A stretch of 26,387 nucleotides of DNA from a virus, in IMG/VR virus record IMGVR_UViG_3300025168_000564, positions 1 to 26,387 of that record; one strand, 5' to 3'. The notes under the pieces were generated by a model. That model searched no databases and was not told where the DNA came from. It was given only the letters and a program-made list of their open reading frames with translations. A program made the position numbers and the translations under genes. The first letter of the stretch is position 1; every line of letters begins with the position of its first letter. This document shows positions 1-5,106 of the stretch, piece after piece.

Positions 1-105
1 GTAGAGTAGAGTAGAGTAGAGTAGAGTAGAGTAGAGTAGAGTAGAGTAGAGTAGAGTAGAGTAGAGTAGAGTAGAGTAGAGTAGAGTAGAGTAGAGTAGA
101 GTAGA
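1..105. repeat. Pentanucleotide tandem repeat, (GTAGA)21
   Basis: Twenty-one uninterrupted, identical copies of GTAGA fill the left edge of the window and stop one base before the terminase small subunit stop codon. A further isolated GTAGA occurs at 111-115 inside the gene, so the array may have grown from that seed. On the minus strand the unit is TCTAC and has no stop in any frame. Perfect identity over the whole array fits either recent slippage in a real genome or an assembly artefact at a contig edge; the sequence alone cannot separate these. Confidence 0.95.
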
Positions 106-106
106 C

Positions 107-634
107 TCAGGTAGAGCTGACTATCTCTCCCTCTATCGTTCGTGGTAATCGTTTGCTGATCAAGTCGCTCAGTCGATCGATCAACTGATCCTTGCTTAAT
201 CCGTCGATCTTTGCGGTCAAAACCTCCCTTCTATCAATGTAAAGCCCTCCGACCTTCCCTCGATGAATCTCTGCTGTAATGGCTGCGTTAATCTGTCCCT
301 GGTCTCGAGCTTCCTCTCTTAAATCATGTAGAGCTGATAGATGGCTCTCCATGGAAACCTTCTCTCTTTCCTCGGCCTCTATCTCCTGCTCAATTAGGTA
401 GTTTCGCACTAGTGGGTTGTGATTAAGTAACACACTGCCTTGTCGCTTCGCTGCATTACGATTCTTCGTGTACCCTGCTTTTACAGCTGCATCGGTGGCG
501 TTCTGTCCCTTAACGTACTCCCTTACGAATTTCTTTTGTTTCGGGTTGAGGTCTTGCCACGTCTTACCATCGGGATCTAGGTAGCCGTTACCGTCGTCGG
601 TGGGAGCCATCGGGGTGTACTTGAGTTCTTTCAT
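107..634 (-). CDS. terS: Terminase small subunit
   Basis: This 175-residue protein resembles the Terminase_2 type of phage small terminase subunit, which binds the packaging site and hands DNA to the large ATPase/nuclease subunit. The family signature is the N-terminal helix-turn-helix stretch at about residues 28-60: LNPKQKKFVREYV, then NATDAAVKAGYT, then the helix leading to NPLVRNYL. A charged helical region follows at about 75-125, expected to form the oligomeric ring. The start at 634 is preceded by GGAA seven bases upstream. It is the first gene after the regulatory repeat at 670-909, and the large subunit would be expected further left, outside the window. The C-terminus abuts the GTAGA array, so the reading frame may have been reshaped there. 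The family call is good; the packaging role is inferred from the family. Confidence 0.82.
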   Translation of the reverse strand: MKELKYTPMAPTDDGNGYLDPDGKTWQDLNPKQKKFVREYVKGQNATDAAVKAGYTKNRNAAKRQGSVLLNHNPLVRNYLIEQEIEAEEREKVSMESHLSALHDLREEARDQGQINAAITAEIHRGKVGGLYIDRREVLTAKIDGLSKDQLIDRLSDLISKRLPRTIEGEIVSST

Positions 635-669
635 CCAGTCATTCCGAGTGTTTCAACTGGGTGAAGTAT

Positions 670-909
670 AATTTATATATCTAATCTTTTTTATTAAAAC
701 TTAAAGTTTTCTCATGGCCTGTTTACCTATATTCCTATACAGATCTAATAACTAATAGTTTTTCTATTACTTTCGTCACTCACCACTATCCACTGTCCTA
801 GAGACTTTCACTCTGATTCTATTACTTCTATTGATCTATTAGTCGTTTTTGTTAGTTTTTTAAAAAAAAGTTAAATCTCTCACAGAACAATATACTCAAT
901 ATCTAATAG
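670..909 (-). promoter_or_regulatory. Regulatory repeat, left copy (upstream of terS)
   Basis: This AT-rich, non-coding stretch is a diverged inverted copy of 19787-19992. Read on the minus strand it starts with CTATTAG, has a T-run followed by an A-run (TTTTTTTTAAAAAA) and several TAATAG or ATTAG words. It then has a 26-base block (744-769) matching the right copy at 25 of 26 positions, AGGCCATGAGAAAA (707-720) identical to the right copy, and ends with ATATAAATT. It lies directly before the terminase gene, so it probably holds its promoter and repeated regulator sites. No single sigma-70 promoter stands out. A replication origin is an alternative. Confidence 0.7.
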
Positions 910-922
910 CGTCTTTGGGCAT

Positions 923-958
923 AAAAAAGCCCCAGTCCACTGCCAAATGAACTGAGGC
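923..958 (-). terminator. Intrinsic terminator ending the leftward early block
   Basis: On the minus strand GCCTCAGT pairs with ACTGGGGC (8 bp with one T-G wobble) around a 14-base loop and is followed directly by six T residues. It lies after the last gene of the leftward block (stop at 1021) and before the terminase regulatory region, so it insulates the two units. Confidence 0.8.
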
Positions 959-959
959 T

Positions 960-1021
960 ATCAAGTCTATCTCAGGGTTAAAGGATGCCTTGAGTCCCTA
1001 AGATAGTTGCGGCGTCTTGAT
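960..1021 (-). other. Folded element between last gene and terminator
   Basis: On the minus strand an 11-bp stem (CTATCTTAGGG with CCCTGAGATAG, one wobble; 996-1006 with 967-977) encloses a small AAGG-CAT-CCTT hairpin. An outer ATCAAG/CTTGAT pairing (1016-1021 with 960-965) closes the whole. It begins at the stop codon of the last gene and runs straight into the terminator hairpin. It may be a 3'-end protective structure or the body of a small RNA released by the terminator. It lacks tRNA features. Confidence 0.45.
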
Positions 1022-1515
1022 CAACCGTTAACCTCACCCAAGGCAGGTTCTTCTCCTAGTAGAACTCCGTCACTTGTAACTATAAACTCGTTACGGTGTT
1101 TTCCTGGAATGTTTTTGAACTCGTCAAAGAACTCGCGAAACTCATCGCTATCGTAAGTGCGGTACTTCGGATTCTTGTTCATCCGGTCTTTAACGTAGTC
1201 TAGCAAATCGTTCAGCCACGCTTGTCGAGCGTCTTTCCAAGCGATTGTCTGTATTGGTTCGAAGCCGATGTTTTCCACCCAGCCTTCGGTAAGTTCTGCA
1301 ACGTAGGGGTTCACAAAACTGTATGTGATCGCCATGTCAAATACGTTCGGCATAGCCGTTCGCATATCCATCAATACACCAGTGTCTGTAGTGCACACTA
1401 GTTGGTGTGCTTCGAACATCGCGCCAGCGTATCGTGTTGCAATGTCATCGGGCCACCTGTAGTAATCCCTGAGGAATGGCATGATGATTGTTGAGTGATA
1501 GTCTGATCTATCCAT
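1021..1515 (-). CDS. Hypothetical phage protein, 164 aa
   Basis: I do not recognise this family. The start is set at 1515 (MDRSDYHS) because AAAGGAGAAC lies just upstream; an extension to 1629 would swallow the intergenic hairpin and the preceding gene's stop. The protein is mixed alpha/beta, rich in aromatic and acidic residues, with no signal peptide, membrane segment or cysteine motif. It is the last gene of the long leftward block and is separated from the preceding gene by hairpin module D1. After its stop come a folded element and an intrinsic terminator. Codon use resembles that of its neighbours, so it is a real, probably early-expressed accessory gene of unknown role. Confidence 0.7.
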   Translation of the reverse strand: MDRSDYHSTIIMPFLRDYYRWPDDIATRYAGAMFEAHQLVCTTDTGVLMDMRTAMPNVFDMAITYSFVNPYVAELTEGWVENIGFEPIQTIAWKDARQAWLNDLLDYVKDRMNKNPKYRTYDSDEFREFFDEFKNIPGKHRNEFIVTSDGVLLGEEPALGEVNG

Positions 1516-1522
1516 TGTCGTT

Positions 1523-1589
1523 CTCCTTTCTATTGGTTTAAGTGTTTCTTGGAATGGCCTTCTTTCGAAGGCCGCTCGGAGAACTACTC
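1523..1589 (-). repeat. Intergenic hairpin module D1
   Basis: This is one of two related spacers. On the minus strand it has GAGTAGTTCTCCGAGC, a perfect 7-bp hairpin GGCCTTC-GAAA-GAAGGCC (1556-1573, GNRA-type loop), AAGAAACACTTAAACCAATAG, and then the ribosome binding site AAAGGAG. There is no T-run after the stem, so it looks like an mRNA processing or stability element, not a terminator. Confidence 0.75.
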
Positions 1590-1966
1590 TATCCTGAATA
1601 CGGTGTATCGTACCAACGTATTGGTTCATAGTATGTAGCGGGTCCGTTCGTCCACACGTCGAATTTGTAATGCATTCCTGGGTATTGTTTTCCGCGAGGG
1701 TTGTGCCAGTGAAATGTAACTACTTCGACGGGTCCGAAGTTTTTGTGGTCGACATCGGTGATGTCTCGGTGGTTAGCTAAGTCAATCACGAACTCTTCTA
1801 TGGTAGGTCTTAGTTCGTGTAAGTTAAGATCTCCAATTTCTTTTTCTTTAGGCTTTTCGATAACCCCCCAATCGGCAGGGTCACTCAATACCCAGAACTC
1901 GTCGCTCAGGTAATGCTTGATAAGTTCTGGTCCCTCTATAAAGAGTTGTTCATACTCATTTCTCAT
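1589..1966 (-). CDS. Hypothetical phage protein, 125 aa
   Basis: This protein is unrecognised. The start at 1966 follows AGAAAGGAAGAAAGAC, a good ribosome binding site. The N-terminal half is acidic and helical (residues 1-75); the C-terminal half (about 80-125) is rich in Trp, Tyr and His (VVTFHWHNPRGKQYPGMHY) and probably forms a small beta domain. There is no membrane segment. It lies between hairpin modules D2 and D1, each with its own ribosome binding site, so its translation is likely independent of its neighbours. The setting, among other tiny genes near the end of the early block, suggests an accessory host-interaction gene, which is an inference from position only. Confidence 0.7.
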   Translation of the reverse strand: MRNEYEQLFIEGPELIKHYLSDEFWVLSDPADWGVIEKPKEKEIGDLNLHELRPTIEEFVIDLANHRDITDVDHKNFGPVEVVTFHWHNPRGKQYPGMHYKFDVWTNGPATYYEPIRWYDTPYSG

Positions 1967-1976
1967 GTCTTTCTTC

Positions 1977-2035
1977 CTTTCTATTGGTTAAGTGTTTCTT
2001 AAAGCGGCCTCGTAAGGCCGCTCGGAGAACTACTC
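1977..2035 (-). repeat. Intergenic hairpin module D2
   Basis: This is the second copy of the D module. It keeps the flanks GAGTAGTTCTCCGAGC and AAGAAACACTTAACCAATAG, but its hairpin is GCGGCCT-TACG-AGGCCGC (2004-2021), a perfect 7-bp stem with a different loop and stem sequence from D1. Conserved flanks with a swapped hairpin argue that structure is what matters. It ends in the ribosome binding site of the 1966 gene. Confidence 0.75.
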
Positions 2036-2369
2036 AGATAAAGCTAACCGTGTATGCGTGTCCGTGGCCGTCGTATATCAGTCCTACAACTTTCGTACTT
2101 CCCGTCCCGTCTCTGAAAACTAATACGATCTCATCTCCAGGCTCCATCGCCTTAGTTTTGCGTAACATAGTCAAGTCGACTCTAGCCGGTGAAATAGCCT
2201 TATCACCAAATCCCCACGGGTCGCTATCCCCTAACTCAAGCTCTGTCAGCTCGCGGTTGGGTGAGTTCTCTACCTCTTTTGCAGTCACCTGCATCAGAAT
2301 GTGTATCAACTCAGGGGTTGCTTTTAGTCTTTCGGCTACGGTCAAATCGGCAATTTTTAAGTTTTTCAT
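2034..2369 (-). CDS. Hypothetical phage protein, 111 aa
   Basis: This 111-residue protein has no recognised family. The start at 2369 follows GAGAAAGA and lies directly after repeat module C1, so it is probably the first gene on a transcript from the C1 promoter. Residues 1-40 look helical (IADLTVAERLKATPELIHILMQV). Residues 60-111 look like a small beta barrel (EPGDEIVLVFRDGTGSTKVVGLIYDG), a layout seen in SH3-like folds, though no motif proves it. Its stop overlaps hairpin module D2. It has no cysteines and no membrane segment. The function is unknown. Confidence 0.7.
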   Translation of the reverse strand: MKNLKIADLTVAERLKATPELIHILMQVTAKEVENSPNRELTELELGDSDPWGFGDKAISPARVDLTMLRKTKAMEPGDEIVLVFRDGTGSTKVVGLIYDGHGHAYTVSFI

Positions 2370-2390
2370 TCTTTCTCACTTTCTATCGGT

Positions 2391-2487
2391 TAATAAAATC
2401 CCGCCTACGGGCGCGGGGCTACCCCTATTTTAACCCGCGATTAAACGGAGTAAAAACAGTAGCGGTAAAGAACTTAAAAAGAGTTAA
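2391..2487 (-). repeat. Promoter-hairpin module C1
   Basis: This is the first of three ~95 bp modules (others at 3806 and 5107). On the minus strand the order is a T-rich lead (ACTCTTTTTAAGTTCTTTACC), TTTACT (2454-2449), 16 bases holding the dyad CCG-N7-CGG, TAAAAT (2432-2427), then GGGGTAGCCCC and a leader hairpin CCCGC...GCGGG before the ribosome binding site of the 2369 gene. The 5' TACCGCTA can pair with TAGGGGTA apart from one mismatch. Confidence 0.8.
2427..2454 (-). promoter_or_regulatory. Predicted promoter in C1 (TTTACT-N16-TAAAAT)
   Basis: The -35 hexamer TTTACT is the same as at the stronger promoters near 7979, 14514 and 19314. The -10 is TAAAAT at the same 16-base spacing in all three C modules. 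The spacer carries an inverted repeat that could be an operator. The spacing is slightly short and the hexamers are imperfect, so the call is moderate. Confidence 0.45.
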
Positions 2488-2666
2488 CTTTTGGCTCCTA
2501 ATGTTCTTCCAAGTCGCGCTGCTAGAACTACTGAGTAGTTACAATCGCTGCAGCACCTCCCTTCGGCCACTGGTGCGGCGTTATGCCCGTCGCTCCAGAA
2601 CACTATGCCCTCGGGCGTTTTCTGTACTTCAATCTCGCCTTTACAAATCACACATTCATTTTTCAT
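2484..2666 (-). CDS. Small zinc-binding protein, 60 aa
   Basis: This small protein has two cysteine pairs, CVIC at residues 5-8 and CCSDC at 38-42, separated by a conserved-looking GIVFWSDGHNAAPVAEGR stretch. This pattern is seen in many short phage and metagenomic zinc-ribbon proteins, and the four cysteines are expected to bind one zinc ion. The start at 2666 follows ATAGGAGAAACAG. It is separated by 9 bases from the preceding gene's stop and its own stop runs into module C1. No catalytic residues are visible; DNA, RNA or protein binding is the usual guess for such ribbons. The role is unknown. Confidence 0.72.
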   Translation of the reverse strand: MKNECVICKGEIEVQKTPEGIVFWSDGHNAAPVAEGRCCSDCNYSVVLAARLGRTLGAKS

Positions 2667-2675
2667 CTGTTTCTC

Positions 2676-2897
2676 CTATTGTTGTTGGTTAGAGTGTAGA
2701 GCTTCGCGTCGAACCCACTCAGGATGTAGTTCGTCGTCGTACTCTTCGACGTAATAAAACGGTTGTCCGTTTCCGAAACTAATCACTGGTAGAAGCTGCA
2801 ATGCATCCTCTACGACAGTAATTGCTCTTTCGATATTGTAGTCACCGTTAACTTCTACGTTGTCTATTACAATCCGTAACGCTTCTTTTATATCCAT
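2676..2897 (-). CDS. Hypothetical phage protein, 73 aa
   Basis: This is a short acidic protein of no recognised family. Residues 1-36 (MDIKEALRIVIDNVEVNGDYNIERAITVVEDALQLL, split by a short turn) predict two helices. The rest contains the FYYVEEYDDELHPEWVRRE stretch, which may be an extended, partner-binding tail. The start at 2897 follows CAGGAAAATAAG, nearly identical to the ribosome binding site of the next upstream gene at 3273, and only one base separates the two genes, so they are almost certainly co-transcribed and translationally linked. There are no cysteine pairs and no membrane segment. Acidic tiny proteins of this type are common among phage host-takeover genes, but no function can be assigned. 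Confidence 0.68.
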   Translation of the reverse strand: MDIKEALRIVIDNVEVNGDYNIERAITVVEDALQLLPVISFGNGQPFYYVEEYDDELHPEWVRREALHSNQQQ

Positions 2898-2898
2898 C

Positions 2899-3273
2899 TT
2901 ATTTTCCTGTGTTTGTCATATTTTTAAATGAATCTTTATCGACGCACCAAACTCCTACGAAATATTCTTCGGTGTCTATGTCAAAACGCTTCGATATTCT
3001 AAGCCTCCACTGTTGGTTGAAATATTTTCGTTTGTGTGTGTTGGCTGCAGTGTTACTCAATGATATTGATTGTTTTTTGGCCTCCTCGTGCGAAAACGGG
3101 CCAGTCTCAAAAGATTGGCCTAGTTTTAACTTTTCCATCACACGTGTGTGTGGAGAAGATGGCCTACCTTTTCTTTTCTGGGTTTTTTCTGGAAAAGGTA
3201 CATCCTCTCTAATAACTAGCTCACCCACAATGTCTTCCTGTGGTGCTTCGTAAAATTTTGGTTTAATATGCAT
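2899..3273 (-). CDS. Hypothetical basic phage protein, 124 aa
   Basis: This protein is unrecognised. A flexible N-terminal third leads into a basic patch TQKRKGRPSSPHTRV (about residues 31-45; KGRP resembles an AT-hook core). A region with the arrangement LKLGQSFETGPFSHEEAKKQSISLSNTAANTHKRK (about 49-83, split here only for description) looks like a helical DNA-binding unit. A beta-rich end, EYFVGVWCVD, follows. DNA binding is therefore plausible but unproven. The start at 3273 follows TAGGAAAATAAG; one base separates it from both neighbours, placing it in a tightly linked mini-operon (3785 to 2484). Confidence 0.68.
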   Translation of the reverse strand: MHIKPKFYEAPQEDIVGELVIREDVPFPEKTQKRKGRPSSPHTRVMEKLKLGQSFETGPFSHEEAKKQSISLSNTAANTHKRKYFNQQWRLRISKRFDIDTEEYFVGVWCVDKDSFKNMTNTGK

Positions 3274-3274
3274 C

Positions 3275-3520
3275 TTATTTTCCTATGTAGATGATGTCGG
3301 CTTTCGATATAACTTGGTACGCTCCCTTGTTATACGCCGGTGCTATGGTATATCCCTCAGTAGAGTGCCGCTCTGGTCGAGAGGTCGAGCAGGGCTTAGT
3401 CGAAAAGTGGGATGGGTAATTAATCTCTCGTAGAGCCTGTGGTACAGGCTCCGAGGGTCTGAGAGGTCGATCGGGTCGAGCAACCTTGCGGTTGCTGATT
3501 GGTTTATATCGTCTAGGCAT
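3275..3520 (-). CDS. Hypothetical basic phage protein, 81 aa
   Basis: This is an Arg/Pro-rich protein. The first 35 residues (PRRYKPISNRKVARPDRP, then LRPSEPVPQALREINYPSHF) are basic and probably disordered. The C-terminal part, YTIAPAYNKGAYQVISKADI, resembles a tail seen in many small phage proteins of unknown role. The start ATG overlaps the preceding gene's end (ATGCCTAG) and is preceded by GGAG at eight bases, a translational-coupling arrangement. An alternative frame over 3343-3534 has no ribosome binding site and is rejected. There is no membrane segment and no zinc motif apart from a single Cys. The function is unknown. Confidence 0.66.
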   Translation of the reverse strand: MPRRYKPISNRKVARPDRPLRPSEPVPQALREINYPSHFSTKPCSTSRPERHSTEGYTIAPAYNKGAYQVISKADIIYIGK

Positions 3521-3785
3521 TTGTCTTGCTCCACTCTAGGAGCATCTCATTTAGGTTATCGTAACTGTCTTTATCAGACTCACAGCTATCTCCGTCTTCC
3601 ATTAAAATCCAGTAAGTAGATTCTGGTTCTTTTGCAAATCCTCGATCTAGGTGCATCAGCAAAGCTCCTCCAAGGTGGTCGATCTTAGTGTTGTGCTGAG
3701 CCCATGACTCGAACCTCTCCTCTGGGTCTTTGATCTTGTTGTAAAACCGTTCTTCGGCCAGTTTAAACAAGTGGTTGTAATCCAT
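3513..3785 (-). CDS. Hypothetical acidic phage protein, 90 aa
   Basis: This is an acidic, largely helical protein with no recognised family. The N-terminal helix carries HLFKLAEERFYNKIKDPEER. The middle segment has WAQHNTKIDHLGGALLMHLDRGF, and the acidic C-terminus (MEDGDSCESDKDSYDNLNE) could mimic nucleic acid or bind a basic partner. The start at 3785 follows GAAAGGAGAACGTCA, a strong ribosome binding site contained in the shared AACCAATAGAAAGGAGAAC leader also found in module D1. It is the first gene after module C2 and so probably heads a transcript covering 3785-2484. The role is unknown. Confidence 0.7.
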   Translation of the reverse strand: MDYNHLFKLAEERFYNKIKDPEERFESWAQHNTKIDHLGGALLMHLDRGFAKEPESTYWILMEDGDSCESDKDSYDNLNEMLLEWSKTNA

Positions 3786-3805
3786 TGACGTTCTCCTTTC
3801 TATTG

Positions 3806-3900
3806 GTTAAAATCCCGCGCCTAAACGCGGGGCTACCCCTATTTTAACGGGGGATTACCGCGAGTAAAAACAGTAGGGGTAAAGAACTTAAAAAGAGTTA
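3806..3900 (-). repeat. Promoter-hairpin module C2
   Basis: This is the second C module and the one with the best pairing. TACCCCTA (3' of the T-rich lead) is a perfect complement to TAGGGGTA about 30 bases later. TAGGGGTAGCCCC can instead form its own GGGG/CCCC hairpin, so the two folds exclude each other. GTTAAAAT and ATTTTAAC also pair around a CCCGCG-TTTAGG-CGCGGG leader hairpin. The spacer dyad is CGG...CCG, opposite in sequence to C1 (CCG...CGG) but still a dyad. Confidence 0.82.
3841..3868 (-). promoter_or_regulatory. Predicted promoter in C2 (TTTACT-N16-TAAAAT)
   Basis: The hexamers and spacing are identical to C1 and C3. Transcription would start near 3834, placing the CCCGCG/CGCGGG hairpin at the very 5' end of the mRNA, ahead of the ribosome binding site of the 3785 gene. 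Confidence 0.45.
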
Positions 3901-4080
3901 CTAATCTACTAATTCGAATTCCTCCGGTCTGTACGTCTTTTCACACTCAGGACAGTAAATCAATTCTTCTGCGTAAACTGAGTGTTGAACTCCTACGCCG
4001 GTGTCGTGGCTGTGCATATCTTGTTCTTGATAAACTAGAGGCACATCGCAATCTTCACATTTTTCATTCATAGTTTCCAT
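3901..4080 (-). CDS. Small zinc-ribbon protein, 59 aa
   Basis: This short gene encodes a protein with two CxxC knuckles, CEDC at residues 8-11 and CPEC at 43-46, separated by a His-containing linker (DMHSHDTGVGVQHSVY). This is a classic single zinc-ribbon layout. The start at 4080 is chosen because AAAGGA sits seven bases upstream; a second ATG at 4071 is possible. It overlaps the preceding gene's end by 17 bases and its stop touches module C2. It ends with an acidic tail (EEFELVD). Such ribbons often bind nucleic acid or RNA polymerase, but nothing here fixes the partner. Confidence 0.7.
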   Translation of the reverse strand: METMNEKCEDCDVPLVYQEQDMHSHDTGVGVQHSVYAEELIYCPECEKTYRPEEFELVD

Positions 4081-4249
4081 CAGCTCTTCCTTTGTCGAGC
4101 CACTCTCCTACCCGTTCACAGCCGTGACTGAATTCTCGAGTGACTATTATTTCTTGTGGTTTCTGGTTCTCTGGGACGTAGATCTTGAATTCCCATAGAC
4201 CGTTTCGTCTTGTCGCTAGTATGTCGACTGGTTGCGCTATCTCTACCAT
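4064..4249 (-). CDS. Hypothetical phage protein, 61 aa
   Basis: This small protein of no recognised family probably forms a compact beta-rich fold: LWEFKIYVPENQ, EIIVTREF, then a C-terminal helix CERVGEWLDKGRADG. The start is set at 4249, where TAATG joins it to the preceding stop and GGAAGAG lies five bases upstream; an upstream ATG at 4282 would overlap the previous gene by 34 bases with no ribosome binding site. Both ends overlap neighbours, so 4455-3901 is a three-gene coupled set. Confidence 0.65.
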   Translation of the reverse strand: MVEIAQPVDILATRRNGLWEFKIYVPENQKPQEIIVTREFSHGCERVGEWLDKGRADGNYE

Positions 4250-4455
4250 TACATCTCTTCCTTTGGTACAAAATAACCCCATCCTGTACTCACCATCTCA
4301 GCCTGTAAAGCCGATCCGAGGGTATCAAAAGCTTGTTGTATTTTCTCATCTTCTAGGTATTCCGGTCCATGATCGTCGGCTAATTTAGTCCAGAGCAGGT
4401 TGATTGCTTGGATTGTTTTTATCCGAGTTTTTAATGTAAGTTCTTCTTCTTTCAT
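4249..4455 (-). CDS. Hypothetical phage protein, 68 aa
   Basis: This is a mostly helical small protein (EEELTLKTRIKTIQAINLLW, then a second helix through EKIQQAFDTLGSALQAEM) with no recognised family. The start at 4455 follows ACAAAGGAAAAAA, and the extended frame to 4524 lacks a ribosome binding site. It heads the coupled set 4455-3901 and is preceded by a 232-base gap. Two amphipathic helices suggest a helical bundle or dimer. There is no cysteine or membrane motif. The function is unknown. Confidence 0.65.
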   Translation of the reverse strand: MKEEELTLKTRIKTIQAINLLWTKLADDHGPEYLEDEKIQQAFDTLGSALQAEMVSTGWGYFVPKEEM

Positions 4456-4687
4456 TTTTTTTCCTTTGTTAGTTAATAATGTAGTGGTTGAAACAATTGA
4501 CAGCAAATTACAAAACACACTCACCTTTACATCAGTGTGCCGGTGCCACCGTACAGCATCATTTCTTTTTTAACCTCTCCCAACATACTGCATTGGGGGG
4601 CTTAACACAGACACAGATTTCTCTGTGTTGGACCTGTGAGGAATACCCATCCGACGCCACTACTCTCCGGATTTGATGAGGCACCTT
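4456..4687. other. Intergenic region with one perfect hairpin
   Basis: This 232-base gap holds a perfect 7-bp hairpin ACACAGA-GAAA-TCTGTGT (minus strand, 4611-4628) with the same GAAA loop as module D1. A minus-strand GTG frame of about 41 codons follows in frame after the stop of the 4688-5086 gene; it has no good ribosome binding site and is not called. There is no clear promoter and no T-run after the hairpin. Confidence 0.5.
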
Positions 4688-5086
4688 TTACTTCCACTCT
4701 TCGTAATCTGTTGTCACTCTTTTAGCTAAATGTTCAGGGATCTCTGGTAGAGTTTTCGAAAGCAGCATGTACCAGCCACACTTGCTACACTCTACTGCGT
4801 TATATTTTGTTTCATCTGGTTTATCAAAACTAAACCACTCTGAACAATTTAGGCATATTGTTGCATCGCCGTCCATTTGTTCGTAGAGTATGTCTAGCTC
4901 GTTACCTTCTTTTTCGTAAAAATCATTGAACACCATATCTAAGAACTCTTGTTCCGTCTCAAACTTGCTGCGAAACTCAGGGGTGTACTTGTGTTCATTA
5001 CCGTTGTATCGAACTACCGTGATACCTGTTCCGTCTCCAATTATTTCGGCCTTCATATGAAGAACTTCGTCGTAGACTTCTTTCAT
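4688..5086 (-). CDS. Zinc-ribbon protein, 132 aa
   Basis: This protein has an N-terminal domain of about 75 residues (including GDGTGITVVRYNGNEHKYTP and an acidic helix through QEFLDMVFNDFYEKEGNEL) followed by a zinc ribbon. The first knuckle is CLNC near residue 78 and the second is CSKC near 98, with WFSFDKPDETKYNAVE between them. The C-terminal helix is charged. The start at 5086 follows AAAGGAGAAAAT, and the gene lies directly after module C3, so it is probably the first gene on the C3 transcript. The N-terminal part is not recognised. Nucleic acid or protein binding is likely from the ribbon; the specific role is unknown. Confidence 0.72.
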   Translation of the reverse strand: MKEVYDEVLHMKAEIIGDGTGITVVRYNGNEHKYTPEFRSKFETEQEFLDMVFNDFYEKEGNELDILYEQMDGDATICLNCSEWFSFDKPDETKYNAVECSKCGWYMLLSKTLPEIPEHLAKRVTTDYEEWK

Positions 5087-5106
5087 ATTTTCTCCTTTCT
5101 ATCTTT

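Noticed and set aside
1-105. CRISPR array
   Set aside because: The units are identical 5-mers without spacers, so it is a simple tandem repeat.
1984-2433. Plus-strand frames of 149 and 143 codons around 1984-2692
   Set aside because: They run antisense through clear minus-strand genes and repeat modules, with no ribosome binding site and unusual composition.
3343-3534. Alternative 63-residue minus-strand frame
   Set aside because: It lies inside the 3275-3520 gene in another frame and has no ribosome binding site, while the chosen frame has one and overlaps its neighbour by ATG/TAG coupling.
4560-4690. Minus-strand GTG frame of about 41 codons after the stop of the 4688-5086 gene
   Set aside because: It has no ribosome binding site, overlaps a perfect hairpin, and an open frame of this length arises often by chance.
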